The notes under the pieces were generated by a model. That model saw only the letters and a program-made list of their open reading frames with translations. It did no database searches and was not told where the DNA came from. The position numbers and the translations under genes are program-made. From Candidatus Vogelbacteria bacterium RIFOXYD1_FULL_44_32 (GTDB lineage: Bacteria; Patescibacteriota; Minisyncoccia; Phycocordibacterales; XYD1-FULL-46-19): DNA of 33,912 bases. The stretch spans positions 1 to 33,912 of the forward strand of contig MHTJ01000005.1 of NCBI GenBank assembly GCA_001823065.1. Reading direction: 5' to 3'. This document shows positions 17,602 through 26,336 of the stretch, in pieces; positions within the stretch are counted from its first letter, which is position 1; each line of letters opens with the position of its first letter.

Positions 17602-17636
17602 TGCCCGGGAGAGTAAAAACTCCCGGGCTAATTTTT
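17602..17636 (+). terminator. Intrinsic terminator
   Basis: GCCCGGGAGAGTAAAAACTCCCGGGC then TAATTTTT. Confidence 0.7.
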
Positions 17637-17650
17637 AGACCTTGGTAAAA

Positions 17651-17690
17651 AATATAGCCCACCTGTCTAGAAGACAGGTGGGCTATATTT
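17651..17690. terminator. Bidirectional hairpin terminator
   Basis: AATATAGCCCACCTGTCTAGAAGACAGGTGGGCTATATTT. Confidence 0.8.
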
Positions 17691-17707
17691 TAAAATCCTC
17701 TGGCGAT

Positions 17708-17851
17708 TTATTCAGCCTCAACTGCTGGGGCAGCTTCTTCCGCCGGGGTATCTTTTTCAGCTTCTTCCTCAGCAATAACCGCTGGGGTATCTGTAACAGG
17801 AGCCGGTGTTAACACCGCATCATCTTGCGGAGTGTTGGTATTTTCGTCCAT
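17708..17851 (-). CDS. Small acidic protein (47 aa)
   Basis: MDENTNTPQDDAVLTPAPVTDTPAVIAEEEAEKDTPAEEAAPAVEAE; not in ORF track. Confidence 0.5.
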   Translation of the reverse strand: MDENTNTPQDDAVLTPAPVTDTPAVIAEEEAEKDTPAEEAAPAVEAE

Positions 17852-18004
17852 ATTTGTTCGTTTTAACCAGCTTCCCATGAAGCTAGAAAGCTAATAATGT
17901 TAATAGATTCTAACATGTATTGAGCTAAAAAGCTATTTTTGATTTACAATTCGTTCAAATTTTGACTTGGACACAAGGTAAGACAATAGGATACAATATT
18001 GGTC

Positions 18005-18559
18005 ATGTTTAAATATGACAATAAACCGAGTAATTTTTCACCAGTCCTAATAATTTCCAGTCTCGTATTTTTGTGGGTAGTCAGTATTATTTGGCATGAG
18101 GGTAGAATTAATTCTGATATTGAAAGTGAAATCACTTTAGTCCGGGGAGTAATAAATAAACAAAAAATTGTGCCCCACGAAAAAAATAATTTACTAGTAG
18201 CTTTGGCTAGCCCCACCGCTTCGACGACAGCGGTTGGAATTAAACAGCCAGGGTCTGGTGGGTATGAAGAATATGATCCCGAAAAACTGCCGACACCGGC
18301 CGACACCAGAATTTTATTTTTTTTCTTTGCAGGTTGGGATGAATTGTCGCGTGACTTCGATATGAATCTAATTACCTATATGGACAAAATACCAGCCGAA
18401 CTGGTTATTTTAAAGGTTGATTTTGATAAGCGAGCTTCGCTTAAAACAAAATATGGAGTGACAATAGCCAATACTTTTGTCCTAACTGACCGTAGTGGTA
18501 AATTTATTAAAAAATGGTCTGACAGTAAGACCCTGGAAGATATTTTAGCCACAATTTAA
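18005..18559 (+). CDS. Membrane-anchored thioredoxin-fold-like protein lacking the CxxC motif
   Basis: N-terminal TM; TRILFFFFAGWDELSRDF...LVILKVDFDKRASLKTKYGVTIANTFVLTDRSGKFIKKWSD. Confidence 0.6.
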   Translation: MFKYDNKPSNFSPVLIISSLVFLWVVSIIWHEGRINSDIESEITLVRGVINKQKIVPHEKNNLLVALASPTASTTAVGIKQPGSGGYEEYDPEKLPTPADTRILFFFFAGWDELSRDFDMNLITYMDKIPAELVILKVDFDKRASLKTKYGVTIANTFVLTDRSGKFIKKWSDSKTLEDILATI

Positions 18560-18574
18560 TTGACTCTAGCTGGG

Positions 18575-19162
18575 CTATCGTCGTTTTTTTAGTTCCTGGG
18601 CAACAGATAAAATAGTGCCCGAGAGACCAGTGGCTTCACCTTCAATATTGGTGGCATTGCCAGATAAATTTGAGACATTGCCCCGCAGGTTGGTTACATT
18701 GCCACTTAGATTTGTTATATTGCCGATCAAATTAGTAACATTGCCGGAAATATTTGTGGCATTGCCAACTAGATTGGAGATATTCCCCACTAGGTCGGTC
18801 ACGGTCCCACTAAGATTGGTAGTTGTGCCTCGAATATTTGATACATCACCTTTCAATTGGGTGACCTTGCCAACCAAACCAGACACATCGCCAGAAATAT
18901 TGGACACATCACCAAAAATACCAGATACCTCGCCACGGATATTAGACACATCACCAATCAGGCGAGACACGTCGCCAAAGACGCCACTAATATCACCTCT
19001 GATTTTTGAGGTGTCACCAGTAATGCGGTGTAAATCCACATCGCCATATATTTTAGATACATCACCACGGAGATTTATAAAATCACCCCAAATAGCGTCA
19101 TGATTAAAACGGATATTCTGAGTATTTTTTTTGGCTTTAATATTTAATTTAAGAAAGGCCAT
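18575..19162 (-). CDS. Heptapeptide-repeat protein (G-[DN]-V-[ST]-x-[IL]-x)n
   Basis: About 20 consecutive 7-aa repeats, e.g. GDVSNIS-GDVSGLV-GKVTQLK-GDVSNIR and GNVTNLI-GNITNLS-GNVTNLR. Confidence 0.85.
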   Translation of the reverse strand: MAFLKLNIKAKKNTQNIRFNHDAIWGDFINLRGDVSKIYGDVDLHRITGDTSKIRGDISGVFGDVSRLIGDVSNIRGEVSGIFGDVSNISGDVSGLVGKVTQLKGDVSNIRGTTTNLSGTVTDLVGNISNLVGNATNISGNVTNLIGNITNLSGNVTNLRGNVSNLSGNATNIEGEATGLSGTILSVAQELKKRR

Positions 19163-19220
19163 ATAAAATTATAAGAGAGTTATTGCTTTTTATAAGTATA
19201 ACAGAATTTTTTTAGGAGAT

Positions 19221-19269
19221 ACAAAAAATCCCCCGTAAGGGCCATGGGCCAGTACGGGGGATTTTTTGT
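19221..19269. terminator. Hairpin terminator
   Basis: ACAAAAAATCCCCCGTA...TACGGGGGATTTTTTGT. Confidence 0.8.
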
Positions 19270-19271
19270 AA

Positions 19272-19376
19272 CTACATAACTTCCTCCTCACCCTCTTCTG
19301 TTTCCTCATCTTCACCCATTTTTTCTTCATCTTCCTCTTCTTCCTCTTCTGGTTTCAAAATCTGGTCTTCGTCCAT
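19272..19376 (-). CDS. Very acidic small protein (34 aa)
   Basis: MDEDQILKPEEEEEEDEEKMGEDEETEEGEEEVM; not in ORF track. Confidence 0.4.
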   Translation of the reverse strand: MDEDQILKPEEEEEEDEEKMGEDEETEEGEEEVM

Positions 19377-19488
19377 TTTAAATTAATTATCTAGGGTAAC
19401 CTAGTCAGGCAAGCCCGACTAAGCGACGGCTAATAATGTTCGATATTCTAGCAAACCCTAAAAGTTTATACAACTACAAATGGGGATA

Positions 19489-20031
19489 TTATAATAATCC
19501 ATCATTTATTTTTTGCTGACCAGAATTTATCCGTTGGCATTCACTCATTATTAAATCCTTGGCTCGGTAAGGGCTATAGATATTATTTATTTCAAAAGGG
19601 TCGTCTTCACCGGCCGTACCAATCCGGATATGGCCAAAATCGAGCAGGGTTGAGAGGAAACTGGGTGTTTCGATGGTAATATTTTGGATTCGTTCTAGTC
19701 GAAAACTGGTAATTTCACGGTGAAATATTCCTTTTTGTTCAATATCAATTATTTTGCGATCAGTAATAATTAGGACGTCTAAATAATAATCAGTCCAAGC
19801 TATAAAAAAATATATCCAAGCCAAAAGAAGCCAAACAAGATAAATAAAAACAAATAATTCAGTCAAGGCACTTGGTAAGGGAAAAGTATAAGCATTTTTG
19901 GCCACACTAATTGCCAATAAGGGAAATAACACAAACAACACCGAAGCAATACTTTCGGCCAAAAAGAAAATCCAATGCCGTCTAACTTCCGCTAAAATCT
20001 TTTCACCGGGTTCGATAGCGTGGGCTTTCAT
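19489..20031 (-). CDS. Bacterial PH-domain membrane protein
   Basis: Two TM helices then DVLIITDRKIIDIEQKGIFHREITSFRLERIQNITIE...GHIRIGTAG. Confidence 0.75.
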   Translation of the reverse strand: MKAHAIEPGEKILAEVRRHWIFFLAESIASVLFVLFPLLAISVAKNAYTFPLPSALTELFVFIYLVWLLLAWIYFFIAWTDYYLDVLIITDRKIIDIEQKGIFHREITSFRLERIQNITIETPSFLSTLLDFGHIRIGTAGEDDPFEINNIYSPYRAKDLIMSECQRINSGQQKINDGLL

Positions 20032-20264
20032 ATTTGACTACTAAAAATAGTAATGACCACAGCCAGGCAAACTAGAATAATACCGGTTACTACACCAAAA
20101 ACCGTCTCCGCCAATTTGGCCGCTTCGTTGTTGGGAGCAAAGGTTTGCCAATGATAAATTAGGATCACACTCATAATCCCGGCGTAAATTATGATAATTA
20201 CAAATACCAACCAAAGGTGGATCGGTCTAGCAAGTGAGACATAAGTAAATATTGTCTCCAACAT
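20028..20264 (-). CDS. Small two-TM membrane protein
   Basis: Hydrophobic ORF overlapping the start of the downstream PH gene by 4 nt. Confidence 0.55.
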   Translation of the reverse strand: MLETIFTYVSLARPIHLWLVFVIIIIYAGIMSVILIYHWQTFAPNNEAAKLAETVFGVVTGIILVCLAVVITIFSSQI

Positions 20265-20327
20265 AAACTAATTATATCACGAGATGTATTTGGTAACAGT
20301 CTAAGTGGGGGTTATAATCTAAACATA

Positions 20328-20762
20328 ATGAAAATTAGAAAAAAATGGGCGGTTGGTTTGGGGGTCTTGGTTTTATTTATTGGGGGATATATTTTGGCAA
20401 ATTTAAATAATTCTTCCGAGGTTTTTTTAAGGCAAGAAGTTGTTTTTTTACGTTCAGTTTACAAAAGCGCTGGGAACTGGTATTTGGTGGTAGATAAAGC
20501 GGAAACCGAACCTTGCGCAAATAGTCTTGATTGTGACCAAGAGCGAGGCAGATCACTAGCTGGCCTCGTTACTTACACCTTGCCCCGCCACTTTGAGGCC
20601 AAACTATTTTTTAAGGCTAAAGCTAAAAAAGTTTTGTTGACCCCGACCCGTTTGGCCAGTATTATTGCCACTGACTCATTTTTACAAAATACGGCATTTG
20701 TATTAGTGTTAGATAAAGAACAGGTCGTATCACTGACTGAAGTCTACGACCCACTTTTTTAA
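20328..20762 (+). CDS. Membrane-anchored hypothetical protein
   Basis: N-terminal TM; TATAAT 9 nt before ATG. Confidence 0.6.
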   Translation: MKIRKKWAVGLGVLVLFIGGYILANLNNSSEVFLRQEVVFLRSVYKSAGNWYLVVDKAETEPCANSLDCDQERGRSLAGLVTYTLPRHFEAKLFFKAKAKKVLLTPTRLASIIATDSFLQNTAFVLVLDKEQVVSLTEVYDPLF

Positions 20763-20767
20763 ATTTT

Positions 20768-21709
20768 ATGTCAAGAAAACTTTTTCTCGCGGTTTTATTA
20801 ATCATTATAGTTTTACTAGCGGTGTTTATATTAGGACTTTTGGCCTATAACAATAGTTTAGGTGATAATCCTAATATTATTACTACTTCTCTTTGGCTTG
20901 GTAATAGGTCTAACAATAGTGAGCCGACAGAAAATATTACACCATTGTCTAGTCTAGCTATTGGATCAATTGAAAAAATGTTTAGTCGGATTATTACACC
21001 TAATCCGCTTAATCAATTGGCTGGTGGGGGCGCGGTGGGATTGACCAGACAACTAACAACAGCTGGTATAGTGGCCAATACCAACGAGGAAAGACTAAGG
21101 GAAAATTTGCCTCCACTCACGGAATCAACCAAATTAAACCAAGTGGCACGAGCGCGTTTAGATGATATGTTTAAAAATCAATATTTTGCCCACGCTTCGC
21201 CGGCTGGTGGCGGTGTTGCCGAAGTAGCTCAAACGGTTGGCTATAGTTATATTGTCGTGGGGGAAAATTTGGCCTTGGGACAATTTAAAGATGATGAAGC
21301 GGTGGTTAGTGCTTGGATGGCCAGCACCGGTCACAAAGCCAATATTTTAGCTCGGCGCTATTTAGACATTGGGGTGGCGGCCGGCGAAGGGGTGTATAAA
21401 GGACAACGCGCGAGAATGGCGGTTCAAATTTTTGGGACCCCGATTGATCTATGCCCAATTCCGAGTGATGAAATTAAAAAGGAAATTTATGCCAACAAGG
21501 CCAGGATAGACAAATTGGAACCACAGTTAGCTAAATTAAAAAATGAATTTAACACGACGACGTCACCCTGGTCGGCGGGAGCGAAAAAAATTAATGAATA
21601 TAATAAATTGGTAGTGGAATTTAATAATTTAATTAAGGCCACGCAAGCCGCTATTAGCCAGTACAATGTTTCTGTAGCGGTATTTAATAATTGTGCGCAA
21701 GATAAATAA
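20768..21709 (+). CDS. CAP/SCP-domain protein
   Basis: NEERLRENLPPL...FAHASPAGG...GENLALG...VSAWMASTGHKANIL. Confidence 0.85.
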   Translation: MSRKLFLAVLLIIIVLLAVFILGLLAYNNSLGDNPNIITTSLWLGNRSNNSEPTENITPLSSLAIGSIEKMFSRIITPNPLNQLAGGGAVGLTRQLTTAGIVANTNEERLRENLPPLTESTKLNQVARARLDDMFKNQYFAHASPAGGGVAEVAQTVGYSYIVVGENLALGQFKDDEAVVSAWMASTGHKANILARRYLDIGVAAGEGVYKGQRARMAVQIFGTPIDLCPIPSDEIKKEIYANKARIDKLEPQLAKLKNEFNTTTSPWSAGAKKINEYNKLVVEFNNLIKATQAAISQYNVSVAVFNNCAQDK

Positions 21710-21711
21710 AT

Positions 21712-22212
21712 ATGACTTTAGGAACACATGGCGCGGTGGGGGCAGCGGTGGTCGTCGGGTCGGGGTTACACCCGGTCCTAGGCCTTAGCTTGGCTTTTTT
21801 GAGTCATTTTGCCCTTGATGCTTTACCTCATTACGACTATAAAATTTTATCGCTCGATAAGACGGCTGAAAAAAATGGGGTAGTAAAAATGTTGAGGGGC
21901 AAACTTTTTGTGATTGATTTGATGCGCATTGGTCTGGATGGTTTGCTGGGTTTGATTTTTGCGTTGCTAATTTGGCAGATGGCGGGGGATACTGGTTCTA
22001 TTTATCTAGCTTTAGGTGGAGCCGGACTAGGGATGTTGCCAGACTTTTTGCAATTTTTATATGGCAAAATCGGCACCGGACCACTGGCCATTATTCAGTG
22101 GGTCCACAATCGCTTTCATACCCGTTATAAATTAGTTGATAAATTTGAGCTTGGTGTTTTGACTCAAGCCGTTTTAGTGGTGCTGGTTTTTATTTTGTTG
22201 GCCATGAAATAG
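21712..22212 (+). CDS. Hypothetical membrane protein, possible metal-dependent hydrolase-like
   Basis: THGAVGAAVVVG...LSHFALDALPHYDY; close spacing in operon. Confidence 0.5.
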   Translation: MTLGTHGAVGAAVVVGSGLHPVLGLSLAFLSHFALDALPHYDYKILSLDKTAEKNGVVKMLRGKLFVIDLMRIGLDGLLGLIFALLIWQMAGDTGSIYLALGGAGLGMLPDFLQFLYGKIGTGPLAIIQWVHNRFHTRYKLVDKFELGVLTQAVLVVLVFILLAMK

Positions 22213-22213
22213 T

Positions 22214-22990
22214 ATGAGTATCTGGCAGGTTATAATTTTAAGTATTGTTGAAGGTTTGACGGAATTTTTACCGATTTCCTCGACTGCTCATCTTATGGTC
22301 GGGGCGCATCTACTTGGCCTGCCAAACTCGGATTTTATTAAATCTTTTGAAATATTTATTCAATTAGGAGCAATTCTCGCTGTGGTAATGGTCTATTGGC
22401 GTCGGTTGGTGTCTAATTTTGGTTTAATTAAAAAAGTACTTTTAGCTTTTATCCCAACCGCTTTGATTGGTTTTTTGGCCTACCCATTTGTTAAAAATAT
22501 TTTGTTGGAAAGTTTATCAACTGTTGCCTGGGCCTTGTTTATTGGTGGTTTAATTTTGATTTTGTTTGAGTGGTGGTATGAAAAAACCCAAGGTAAAGAA
22601 GCCGGGCGTAGTCTAGACAGCCTAACCTATGGCGAGTGTTTAGTTCTTGGGCTAGTTCAATCTCTAGCGATCATTCCCGGTGTTTCTAGGGCCGGGGCGA
22701 CCATTGTGGGTGGACTAGGTCTTGGTTTTTCTCGTCGAGCAATAGTCGAGTTTTCTTTTTTGTTGGCTTTGCCAACTATGATTGCCGCGACGGGGTATGA
22801 TTTATTGAAGGGGGGACTAAATTTTGGTGGTAATGAGACTAGTGTTCTTTTTTCTGGCTTTTTATTGTCATTTTTATTTGCTTGGGTAGCTGTTAAGTGG
22901 CTTATTGGTTTTATTGAGCAACACAGTTTTGTTTGGTTTGGAGTCTATAGAATAGTTTTGGCAATTTTAATTGTCCTCCTTATTTTATAG
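22214..22990 (+). CDS. uppP: Undecaprenyl-diphosphatase
   Basis: SIVEGLTEFLPISSTAHL, IPGVSRAGATI. Confidence 0.95.
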   Translation: MSIWQVIILSIVEGLTEFLPISSTAHLMVGAHLLGLPNSDFIKSFEIFIQLGAILAVVMVYWRRLVSNFGLIKKVLLAFIPTALIGFLAYPFVKNILLESLSTVAWALFIGGLILILFEWWYEKTQGKEAGRSLDSLTYGECLVLGLVQSLAIIPGVSRAGATIVGGLGLGFSRRAIVEFSFLLALPTMIAATGYDLLKGGLNFGGNETSVLFSGFLLSFLFAWVAVKWLIGFIEQHSFVWFGVYRIVLAILIVLLIL

Positions 22991-23125
22991 TACTTACCAA
23001 AAGGGCTATTTTGTGCTAGTATATAAGGATACAAGGGTAACCAAATAGTACCTTTGTTTTGTGACTTGTCTAAATAGGAAGTAGATTTTTAACAAAAATT
23101 AATAGTTTTTAAATCATTATTATTT

Positions 23126-23899
23126 ATGGATACACAAATTAAAAACATTTTAGGGATTGTGGTTATTGTAGTGCTAGTGGTCGGGGCAGGGTCGGCCATG
23201 GTTTTTACTAGGGCGTTTTCTAAATCGGTCAATCCGGCATCGACCAGAAGTTTTACCGTGACGGGCGAGGGAGAAATTATGGCGACACCAGATATTGCTG
23301 ATTTTTCTTTCAGTGTTATTTCCCAAAGAGGGGCTGATTTGACTGCCCTTCAGGCGGACAATACCACCAAAGTTAACAAGGCTATTGAATATCTTAAAGC
23401 CCAAGGGATAGAGGCTAAGGACATTAAAACTTCTGGTTATAATATTAGTCCACAGTACGAATATTACCAATGTAAGGCGAGTGGTGTTTGCCCACCAGCG
23501 CGTATTACAGGCTATGAGGTAAGTCAGACGGTGGCCGTGAAGGTGCGTGATTTTACTAAAGTTGGGCCACTACTTTCAGGAGTAGTTAAAAATGGGGCCA
23601 ATTCAGTTTCTAGTTTAGAGTTCCGGCTGGAAGACCCGACTGGCGCTCAAAATGATGCTCGAACCGAGGCGATTGCTAAAGCTAAGGCCCAAGCCAAAGA
23701 AGTGGCCAAGGCTGGTGGTTTTCGTCTAGGGAAGCTTTTGTCGATTGAAGAGGTCAATGGTTATATGCCATTTGCTTATGGTCGAGGGGGTGGGGTAATG
23801 ATGGCGGAACAAGATAGCAAACAGGCTATAACGCCAACTGTCGAGCCGGGTAGTAATTCGGTCAAAATGCAGGTAATTTTGCATTACGAAATTAAGTAA
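23126..23899 (+). CDS. SIMPL-domain (DUF541) protein
   Basis: FTVTGEGEIMATPDIADFSFSV...AKAKAQAKEVAKAGGFRLGKLLSI. Confidence 0.88.
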   Translation: MDTQIKNILGIVVIVVLVVGAGSAMVFTRAFSKSVNPASTRSFTVTGEGEIMATPDIADFSFSVISQRGADLTALQADNTTKVNKAIEYLKAQGIEAKDIKTSGYNISPQYEYYQCKASGVCPPARITGYEVSQTVAVKVRDFTKVGPLLSGVVKNGANSVSSLEFRLEDPTGAQNDARTEAIAKAKAQAKEVAKAGGFRLGKLLSIEEVNGYMPFAYGRGGGVMMAEQDSKQAITPTVEPGSNSVKMQVILHYEIK

Positions 23900-23908
23900 A
23901 CAGGTAGC

Positions 23909-23948
23909 AAAAACCGGTCGGCACGCGTAGCGGGCCGACCGGTTTTTT
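23909..23948 (+). terminator. Intrinsic terminator
   Basis: AAAACCGGTCGG...CCGACCGGTTTTTT. Confidence 0.85.
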
Positions 23949-23950
23949 GA

Positions 23951-23978
23951 TTGAAAAAAAATTCAGGAATGCTATACT
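23951..23978 (+). promoter_or_regulatory. Sigma70-like promoter for pyk
   Basis: TTGAAA - 16 nt - TATACT. Confidence 0.65.
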
Positions 23979-24064
23979 AGTGCCAATTAAAAATGTTTAA
24001 AAATATCGAGTATTTGACTCGGAAGCCGTAGCTTTCCGAGTTTCTGTAATTTTAGCTAAACTAT

Positions 24065-25495
24065 ATGTATAGAAAGAAAACCAAGATCGTGGCCACTATT
24101 GGTCCCGCGACCCAGTCGGAAGTTATGCTTAGTAAACTATTGAAAGCTGGGCTAAACATTGTTCGCCTCAACTTTTCACATGGTGATTTTGCTGAACATC
24201 AAGCTAAAGTAGATAACCTTAAAAAGGCGATAGCAAAGACTGGTCTGCCAGCGGCGGTTATGCAGGACCTAGGTGGACCAAAAATTCGGATTGGTGACTT
24301 TTCGACCGAGACTATTACTCTTAAGCCCGGTCAAAAATTTACTATTACCACCGATAAAATTATTGGTGATGAGACAAGAGTTTCAGTCAACTATGCCCCC
24401 TTGCCCAAAGAGGTAAAAAAGGGAAGTTTTATTTTACTTCATGATGGCAAGAAAAAATTGGAGATTCTGGAAATAAAAGGCAACGATGTCATTTGTAAAG
24501 TAATTGTTGGCGGTGAAATGAAAGGTAGGCGAGGTATTAACCTGCCGGGGGCCCACCTTTCGATTAGCTCATTGACCGATAAAGATAAAAAAGATTTGGA
24601 GTTTGGTATAAAAAATAAAGTCGATTTCGTGGCTTTTTCTTTTGTTCGTCACCCTGAAGATATTCGAGAGTTGCGTCGGTTACTAGAAAAAGCTAAATCA
24701 AAGGCTAAAATTATTGCCAAACTGGAAGATGTGGAAGGTTTAGAGAACCTTGATGAAATTATTGATTTGGTGGACGGGGTAATGGTGGCCCGTGGAGATA
24801 TGGCTATTGAAATTGGTATTGAAAATGTACCAATGGTGCAAAAAATGATTATTAATAAGTGTAACCAGCAGGGTAAGTATGTGATTACCGCTACTCATAT
24901 GCTGGAATCCATGATTAAAAATCCGGTGCCGACTCGGGCGGAAGTTTCTGATATTGCCAATGCCATCTTTGATGGTACCGATGCTATTATGTTGTCGGAA
25001 GAAACCACTTTGGGTGACCACCCAGTAGAGGCGGTGGAGGTTATGACAAAGGTGGCTGAAAAAACTGAAAATCATGAGATGTATCGGCAAATGGTCGCTG
25101 ATATGCAGAAACTAAAACATGAAAGTATTGGTGAACGGGTGTCTGATGCGGTGACCAATGAGGCGGTGGACATTGCCAACGCCGTAAAGGCAAAAGCTAT
25201 TATTGCTTTAACCAACTCTGGTTTTACAGCTAAAATGATCTCTCGTTACAAGCCTTTCCAGCCGATTTTAGGTTTTACACCGAATGAGGTAACGGCTCGT
25301 CAGCTACTTTTGTCGTTTGGGGTGGTGCCGGTAGAAATTAAAAAATTTAAACATTTTCATGAAGTTTTGCCCCTTATTAGGAGCCACTGCCTCAAGGAGA
25401 AATTGGTAAAGAAAGGTGACAAAGTTGTAATTTCGGTTGGCTATCCCTTTGGACAGTCCATCGATACTAATATGATAATGGTGGAAACAATTTAG
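24065..25495 (+). CDS. pyk: Pyruvate kinase
   Basis: RKTKIVATIGPA, NFSHGD, QDLGGPKIRIG, VMVARGDMAIE, ATHMLESM, PTRAEVSDIANAIFDGTDAIMLSEET. Confidence 0.97.
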   Translation: MYRKKTKIVATIGPATQSEVMLSKLLKAGLNIVRLNFSHGDFAEHQAKVDNLKKAIAKTGLPAAVMQDLGGPKIRIGDFSTETITLKPGQKFTITTDKIIGDETRVSVNYAPLPKEVKKGSFILLHDGKKKLEILEIKGNDVICKVIVGGEMKGRRGINLPGAHLSISSLTDKDKKDLEFGIKNKVDFVAFSFVRHPEDIRELRRLLEKAKSKAKIIAKLEDVEGLENLDEIIDLVDGVMVARGDMAIEIGIENVPMVQKMIINKCNQQGKYVITATHMLESMIKNPVPTRAEVSDIANAIFDGTDAIMLSEETTLGDHPVEAVEVMTKVAEKTENHEMYRQMVADMQKLKHESIGERVSDAVTNEAVDIANAVKAKAIIALTNSGFTAKMISRYKPFQPILGFTPNEVTARQLLLSFGVVPVEIKKFKHFHEVLPLIRSHCLKEKLVKKGDKVVISVGYPFGQSIDTNMIMVETI

Positions 25496-25537
25496 GCCGA
25501 CTAGATTTGCAGTAGGGTATACGGTAACATTGGGTCA

Positions 25538-25759
25538 ATGTATATCTATGTCAAAGTTAAAACAAAGGCCAAAGTTGATGGAATATTAGAAACTGGCCCT
25601 AATAGATTTATGGTTAGTGTTCGGGCGGTTGCCGAAAGGGGAGAGGCCAATAAAAAAGTATTGGAATTAGTGGCTAGTCATTTGGGACGGCCTCTATCAG
25701 CAGTACGGATTTTTAGTGGTCATACAACGCCAAATAAGCTGTTGTCAATCAAGGACTAG
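25538..25759 (+). CDS. DUF167/YggU family protein
   Basis: VKVKTKAKVDGI...VSVRAVAERGEANKKVLELVASHLG...VRIFSGHTTPNKLL. Confidence 0.85.
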   Translation: MYIYVKVKTKAKVDGILETGPNRFMVSVRAVAERGEANKKVLELVASHLGRPLSAVRIFSGHTTPNKLLSIKD

Positions 25760-25831
25760 ATTTTTTGTTTTAGTCGGGTAGTAGTATAATTAGTTATAGA
25801 ACTGAGTATTAATAATCTTAACTTTTTTCCT

Positions 25832-26200
25832 ATGAAAACTAATGTTAAGACGACAAATATAGTGCTGACCCCAGCTATTGATCAGTACTTGCGGTTTAAA
25901 ATTGCTAAAATAAAGAAATATATCGATGAGTCCAGTGGCGAGGCCATGGTGGATATTGAAATAGGTAAAACCACTGAACATCATCGGCGGGGGCAGTTGT
26001 TTAAAGCCGAAATTAATTTGGTGGTACCCGGGCAGTCGCTTCGGCGGGCCGATATCGAGGACTATGACCTTTATTCAGCTATTGTGGAGGCGCGTGATGA
26101 AATAGTTTTGCAAATCAAGGCGACCCATGAAAAACAGACGACTTTATTGCGTCGTGGGGGAAGAAAAATCAAGGAAATGATTAGAGGTCAACGGGGGTAG
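25832..26200 (+). CDS. HPF/RaiA ribosome-associated protein
   Basis: TNIVLTPAIDQYLRFKIAKIKKYI...FKAEINLVVPGQSLRRADIEDYDLYSAIVEARDEIVLQI. Confidence 0.85.
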   Translation: MKTNVKTTNIVLTPAIDQYLRFKIAKIKKYIDESSGEAMVDIEIGKTTEHHRRGQLFKAEINLVVPGQSLRRADIEDYDLYSAIVEARDEIVLQIKATHEKQTTLLRRGGRKIKEMIRGQRG

Positions 26201-26211
26201 TTTACTCGTAT

Positions 26212-26298
26212 ATTGCCTCCACCAAACACACATAAAACTTTGCTAAGTTTTTGCTCTGCTCGGCCCGTCGGCCTGTGCAAGGTTTGGTAGAGGCAAAT
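26212..26298. repeat. Long imperfect inverted repeat/hairpin with flanking TACTCG direct repeats
   Basis: ATTGCCTCCACCAAAC ... GTTTGGTAGAGGCAAAT; inner GGCC-CGTC-GGCC; TACTCG at 26203-26208 and 26298-26303. Confidence 0.6.
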
Positions 26299-26336
26299 AC
26301 TCGCCCACTTTATAATGTAATTATTATTAGAATTGT

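Noticed and set aside
18615-19103. 162-aa plus-strand ORF opposite the heptad-repeat gene
   Set aside because: Antisense shadow of a 21-bp periodic coding sequence; the minus-strand frame gives the regular G-[DN]-V repeat.
18575-19162. CRISPR or DNA-level tandem repeat array
   Set aside because: The 21-bp periodicity reflects coding heptads with degenerate codons; no identical repeats with unique spacers.
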